Origin: Archangium violaceum
GTDB lineage: Bacteria > Myxococcota > Myxococcia > Myxococcales > Myxococcaceae
Direction: 5' to 3'
Assembly (NCBI RefSeq): GCF_016887565.1
Contig: NZ_CP069396.1
Span: 4,942,001 to 5,006,000, forward strand
Length of the DNA: 64,000 nt
Shown here in pieces: positions 60,484-64,000 of this stretch. The notes under the pieces were generated by a model. That model saw only the letters and a program-made list of their open reading frames with translations. It was not told the origin of the DNA and ran no database searches. Every line of letters begins with the position of its first letter. Position 1 is the stretch's first letter. The position numbers were made by a program, and so were the translations under genes.

Positions 60484-63400
60484 TCAGTCCTGGCGGACGG
60501 GCTCGGAGGGAACCCGACCACTGAGGGGCAACTCCAGGGTGAAGCATGCGCCCCGCCCGCGCCCCTCGCTGGCCACGACCAGACTCCCTCCCATCTCACG
60601 GGCGGTATTGGCCGCCCAGTGCAGGCCGTAGCCCAGGCTCCCCGGCCGCGTGGTGAATCCGAACTGGAAGATGCGCTGCAGGTCTTCCGCGGCGATCCCC
60701 ACGCCGTTGTCCCGGACCATGAGGAGGAAGCGCCCCGGTGGGCAGGGGCGTGCCTCGATGCGGATGCGCTTGTCGGCCTGCTGCGCCTCCATCAGGGCCT
60801 GCTTCGCGTTGCTGATGAGGTTGACCAGGATGTGCAGCACCTTGTGTCGCTCGAGGGAGGCCACGGGCAGCCGCTCCATGTCGCGCTCGATGAGCACCTG
60901 GTGCCGGGACAGGGAGGACTGATGCATGCGCAGCGCGTCTTCCACCAGTGCATCCACGTCCACCTGCTCCACGAGCCGTGGCCCGTGGGCGTACACCTGC
61001 TGCACGTGGATCGTCGCGCCGATCTGCTCGAGGTTGGTCTTCATCGACCGCAGTTCCCCGAGCATGTTGTCGGCGTCCGACCGCAACTTGTCGCCCAGCT
61101 TGTCGAGGTACTCGGGAAGCATCCGCCCCCGGGAATCCTTCTCGAGGAACCCGGAGAACTCCTCATCCTTGCCCGCCAGCAGACGGGCGCTCTTCTTCAA
61201 TTGCTCCACGGGAAGGCGAGCGACGTCGCGGGCCAGGCTCTCGGTGGTGACCACGAGCGAGGTGAGGGAGTTGCCGATGTTGTGCAACACCCCGCTGGCG
61301 ATCTCCGCCATGCCCGCGCGGTGCGCCACCTCGACGAGCTGCTTGTGCGCCGCTTCCAGCGCGCTCGTACGCTCCTGGACGCGCTGCTCCAGGTCTCCAT
61401 AGAGCGCCGCGTTCTCCAGCGAGAGCGCGATCTGCGAGGCGAGGAGCGTCAGGGTCTGCAGGTGCCTGGAGGTGAAGACGCCCGGGGCCAGGTTGTTCTC
61501 GAGGTAGACGACGATCAGCAGCCGGCCCTGGTGGAAGATGGGGAGCGACAGGACGGAGCGCGGAGCATGCCGGTGGACGTAGGGGTCATCGGCCAGGGAG
61601 TCGTCGCGCGACAGGTCCTGCAGCACGATGGGCTGCTGCGTCCGGATCGAGCGGCGGATGACCGAGGCGGGCACGTGCTCGGCGTCGGCGGGCGTGTCGC
61701 TCGAGTGGCGGCGGGTCTCTCCCGTGAGGGCGGTGTGCTCCATGACCACGGAGAGGTGCTGCCGCTCCTCCCGGAGGAGGACACACCGCTGGGCGCCGGC
61801 GTTCTCGCAGAGGATGACCACCACCCTCTCCAGCAACCGCTCCAGGTTCATCTCCGAGAAGAACACCCGTGAGGACTCCAGGACGCTCTGGAGGTCGAGC
61901 AGGTCGAGGCCGGTCCGGGTCTCGTCCGGTGCTCGCGCCTCGGGGTCCCCGGCCGGACGCACGGGCAGTCCCTGCTCGCGGTAGCGGGCGGAGAGGTGGC
62001 GCAGCATGGCGTGCGCCCCCCAGCGCGAATGGGCCTCATGGGCCTCGTGCAGGTGGGGACGCGCGCGGTGCTCCATTCCCCACTCGAGGAAGAAACGCGC
62101 GGTCAGCTCGTGGGCGAGGGCCTCGTCATGAGGATGCTCGTGCTCCCGGGCGAGCGCGATGGCCCGGTCGTAGTGCTCGAGCGCCTCGGCACGTGCGCCT
62201 CGCACCCGGCAGCGCTCGGCCTCCACGAGATGGTACGGGTGGAGGAAGTTCATGGGCGCCGACCGGGCCCAGCGCTCCATCCGCCGTTGGTTCGCGGCGA
62301 TCCGCTCCAGCGTCGTGCTCCGCTCCTCCTCACCGAGCTCGGGCAGGAGGGCGAGCCGCGCCAGGGAGTCGAAGAAGTAGTAGCGGGGGACGAGGAACTG
62401 GGCCGCCACCGCCGGCAGGTACTTCTCCGCCGCGTCGGCGCACTCCACCGCCAGCCGGTACTGCCCGAAGAGGTAGGCCAGCATCAGCTTGTTGACGTAC
62501 GCGATGCAGCTGGCGGTGCCATCGTCGTCCGCCACGTAGCGCGGGAGCAGCTCGTCTTCGTTCCAGGCCCGCCCCACCAGGCGCCAGGGGGTCTCCCCCT
62601 CACCCGAGAGATTCAGCACGGCCTGCTGGTACACCGCATACTGCCTGAGGGTCACTCGACGGTGGTGGTGCTCGAGGACCTTCCGGTACTCGTCCATCTC
62701 CTCGACGAGAGGGCCGAGCGGCCGCCCCAGGAGGAACGAGTGGTGGCAGTAGAAGTCCGCCGACCAACCCATGAACTCGAGGTCTCCCGTCTCGAGCCCG
62801 CTGGCGTACGCGTCCAGCAGTGGCTTCAGGCTCTCCCGCACGTGGCGCTTCCAATGGAGCGTCTTGACGTTGACCACGTAGAGGGTCTTCGCGCGTGGCT
62901 CCCGGACGTTGAAGCGCTCGAGGATCTTCAGCGCCAGTTGACCGGACTGGAATCCCTTGTCGAGCTCGTCGAACATCCCGCAGAGGACGAGCCCGTACAT
63001 CGCGAAGGTGGAGGCGGAGATGGGCGCCACGCCATGCCGCGCGGTCAGCACGATCGTCCGGAAGATGAGCAGTTGCAGCAGCGCGGGCTTCGTCTGGTAG
63101 GCGGGCGGCGCCAGCAGGGTCAGGATTCGAATCTCCGCGAGACACCTGGCATCCGTCATCTCCGGCAGGGAGATGAGCTGCTCCAGGGAGCCGTCACCCA
63201 CCGCGGCCCGGACCTCCTCGCGCCCCCGTTCGATGTCCTCGGACCGGGGAGCCGCGGGGAACTCCACTCCCAGGTCCCTCAGCACGTGGAGTCCGGTCTC
63301 GAGCGCGAAGGCGAGCCGCTCCTGGGCGATGGCCGTCTGGATGCGGATTTCGTAGGCCCGCACCCGCTCCAGCACCGTGCGCGCCTGGGACAGCACCGCG

Positions 63401-64000
63401 TCCACCAGCTCCTCCTGCCGTGCGAAACGCTTGCTGAGCCATGCCGCGCTCGCCGCCTCCTCGTGGAGGGCGAGCGTCAGCTCGTAGTGGGTCCGCCAGC
63501 TCGCCGGTTCCAGGAGCGTCAGACCCATCTCCAGGTACTCCCGGGCCACCTCATACGCGTTGGACGCCAGCGCCTTCCTGCCAGCCCGCAGATTCGCCTG
63601 TGCGAGCTCGTGGCGCTCCTCCACCTCCACCAGGAGCCCCCTGGCGACATTCAGGTGGTTCACGATGTCGAACAGGTGCTCCTCCCGTTCCCGCACCGAG
63701 GCCGTTTCGAGCAGGCGCCTGCCTATCTCGAGGTGGGTCCGCTGCCTGTCCGACTCCGGGATGAGCGAGTGGGCCGCCTGCTGGACACGGTCGTGCAGGA
63801 ACCGGTAGCGCGCCGACAGGGGCTCCATGCCAGCCGCATCCAAGCCCGCGAGGTCCTGATAGAACTTGTAGACTTCCGAGGTGGGGAGGATCAGCCCCTC
63901 CTGCAGCGCGCACCACAGCGCCGCCGCCGTCTCCGCCTCCGGGCACCCGTACACCCGTGAGAGCGTCGCCAGCTCGAACCGGTTGCCGATGCACGCGGCG
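60484..64000 (-). CDS. Large AAA/TPR/GAF/histidine kinase protein, 5' end outside window
   Basis: The frame runs unbroken to base 64000 on the minus strand, so the N-terminus (probably a Ser/Thr kinase and AAA domain, as in similar proteins) lies beyond the window. Visible order: end of the AAA/ATPase region (RYRFLHDRVQQAAHSLI), about 650 residues of TPR-like helices, GAF domain (about 61450-61850), coiled coil, HisKA-like segment with HNIGNSL (His), and HATPase (NLISNAKQALME, DNGVGIAAEDL, SLGYGLHWAANTA) at the C-terminus. Such kinase/ATPase/histidine-kinase proteins sense via GAF and couple phosphorelay to Ser/Thr signalling. The visible part is 1172 residues. Confidence 0.9.
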   Translation of the reverse strand, partial: AACIGNRFELATLSRVYGCPEAETAAALWCALQEGLILPTSEVYKFYQDLAGLDAAGMEPLSARYRFLHDRVQQAAHSLIPESDRQRTHLEIGRRLLETASVREREEHLFDIVNHLNVARGLLVEVEERHELAQANLRAGRKALASNAYEVAREYLEMGLTLLEPASWRTHYELTLALHEEAASAAWLSKRFARQEELVDAVLSQARTVLERVRAYEIRIQTAIAQERLAFALETGLHVLRDLGVEFPAAPRSEDIERGREEVRAAVGDGSLEQLISLPEMTDARCLAEIRILTLLAPPAYQTKPALLQLLIFRTIVLTARHGVAPISASTFAMYGLVLCGMFDELDKGFQSGQLALKILERFNVREPRAKTLYVVNVKTLHWKRHVRESLKPLLDAYASGLETGDLEFMGWSADFYCHHSFLLGRPLGPLVEEMDEYRKVLEHHHRRVTLRQYAVYQQAVLNLSGEGETPWRLVGRAWNEDELLPRYVADDDGTASCIAYVNKLMLAYLFGQYRLAVECADAAEKYLPAVAAQFLVPRYYFFDSLARLALLPELGEEERSTTLERIAANQRRMERWARSAPMNFLHPYHLVEAERCRVRGARAEALEHYDRAIALAREHEHPHDEALAHELTARFFLEWGMEHRARPHLHEAHEAHSRWGAHAMLRHLSARYREQGLPVRPAGDPEARAPDETRTGLDLLDLQSVLESSRVFFSEMNLERLLERVVVILCENAGAQRCVLLREERQHLSVVMEHTALTGETRRHSSDTPADAEHVPASVIRRSIRTQQPIVLQDLSRDDSLADDPYVHRHAPRSVLSLPIFHQGRLLIVVYLENNLAPGVFTSRHLQTLTLLASQIALSLENAALYGDLEQRVQERTSALEAAHKQLVEVAHRAGMAEIASGVLHNIGNSLTSLVVTTESLARDVARLPVEQLKKSARLLAGKDEEFSGFLEKDSRGRMLPEYLDKLGDKLRSDADNMLGELRSMKTNLEQIGATIHVQQVYAHGPRLVEQVDVDALVEDALRMHQSSLSRHQVLIERDMERLPVASLERHKVLHILVNLISNAKQALMEAQQADKRIRIEARPCPPGRFLLMVRDNGVGIAAEDLQRIFQFGFTTRPGSLGYGLHWAANTAREMGGSLVVASEGRGRGACFTLELPLSGRVPSEPVRQD

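Overview
This 64 kb, uniformly GC-rich window comes from a myxobacterium, most likely of the Archangium/Cystobacter group. I infer this from several Ser/Thr kinases (one with a PEGA tail), a very large kinase/ATPase/TPR protein and a kinase/histidine-kinase hybrid. Three secreted proteins end in a MYXO-CTERM-like tail (Gly-Cys, one hydrophobic segment, Arg cluster). Short Asp/Ala/Gly/Ser/Thr/Pro repeat linkers follow the lipobox or precede the anchor in other exported proteins. There are no rRNA genes, CRISPR arrays or intact tRNAs.

Layout. 1-8199: a conserved block on the plus strand. It holds a TPR/FHA signalling protein, both exonuclease VII subunits, a single-domain response regulator, polyprenyl synthase, DXP synthase and TlyA, mostly joined by ATGA/GTGA overlaps. 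8200-18150: an accessory region containing a truncated ORF, a tRNA-3'-end-like hairpin, a PAN-domain secreted protein, two broken transposases, a 140-bp MITE with a 5-bp target duplication, an Ig/DUF11 surface protein, a kinase/beta-barrel gene pair, a frameshifted thrombospondin-type-3 pseudogene and a kinase-derived membrane protein. It ends in an abridged relic copy of dxs-tlyA. 18160-37700: regulators, an Lnt-like acyltransferase, a ThrE-type exporter, the 1398-aa kinase/ATPase, GH15, a MocR regulator lacking its PLP lysine, a beta-helix protein, a methyltransferase and an arginase with a tail made from relic DNA. 37800-46500: exported proteins, a two-module hybrid histidine kinase and small secreted genes mixed with gene relics.

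46512-52346 is the clearest coherent system. Five minus-strand genes (DUF6607 lipoprotein, TonB-dependent receptor, two HmuY-type lipoproteins and a HExxH lipoprotein with a MYXO-CTERM-like tail) sit tightly packed behind a Fur-box-like site that overlaps a -35-like hexamer. It reads as an iron-repressed haem-acquisition operon with its own surface protease. 52414-64000 holds a beta-helix MYXO-CTERM protein, a GFA-fold protein, AraC and LysR regulators, a KptA/Tpt1 RNA 2'-phosphotransferase, a chimeric-looking GH2 lipoprotein and the 3' part of a large AAA/GAF/histidine kinase that runs off the right edge.

The most unusual signals are two abridged relic gene copies (18055-18147 and 36072-36159) that keep short blocks of a source gene in order with the middle deleted, a clamp-binding-like QGDLF motif in an XseA N-terminal extension, a natural deletion of the DXS linker, and the Lys-to-Arg change in the MocR protein.
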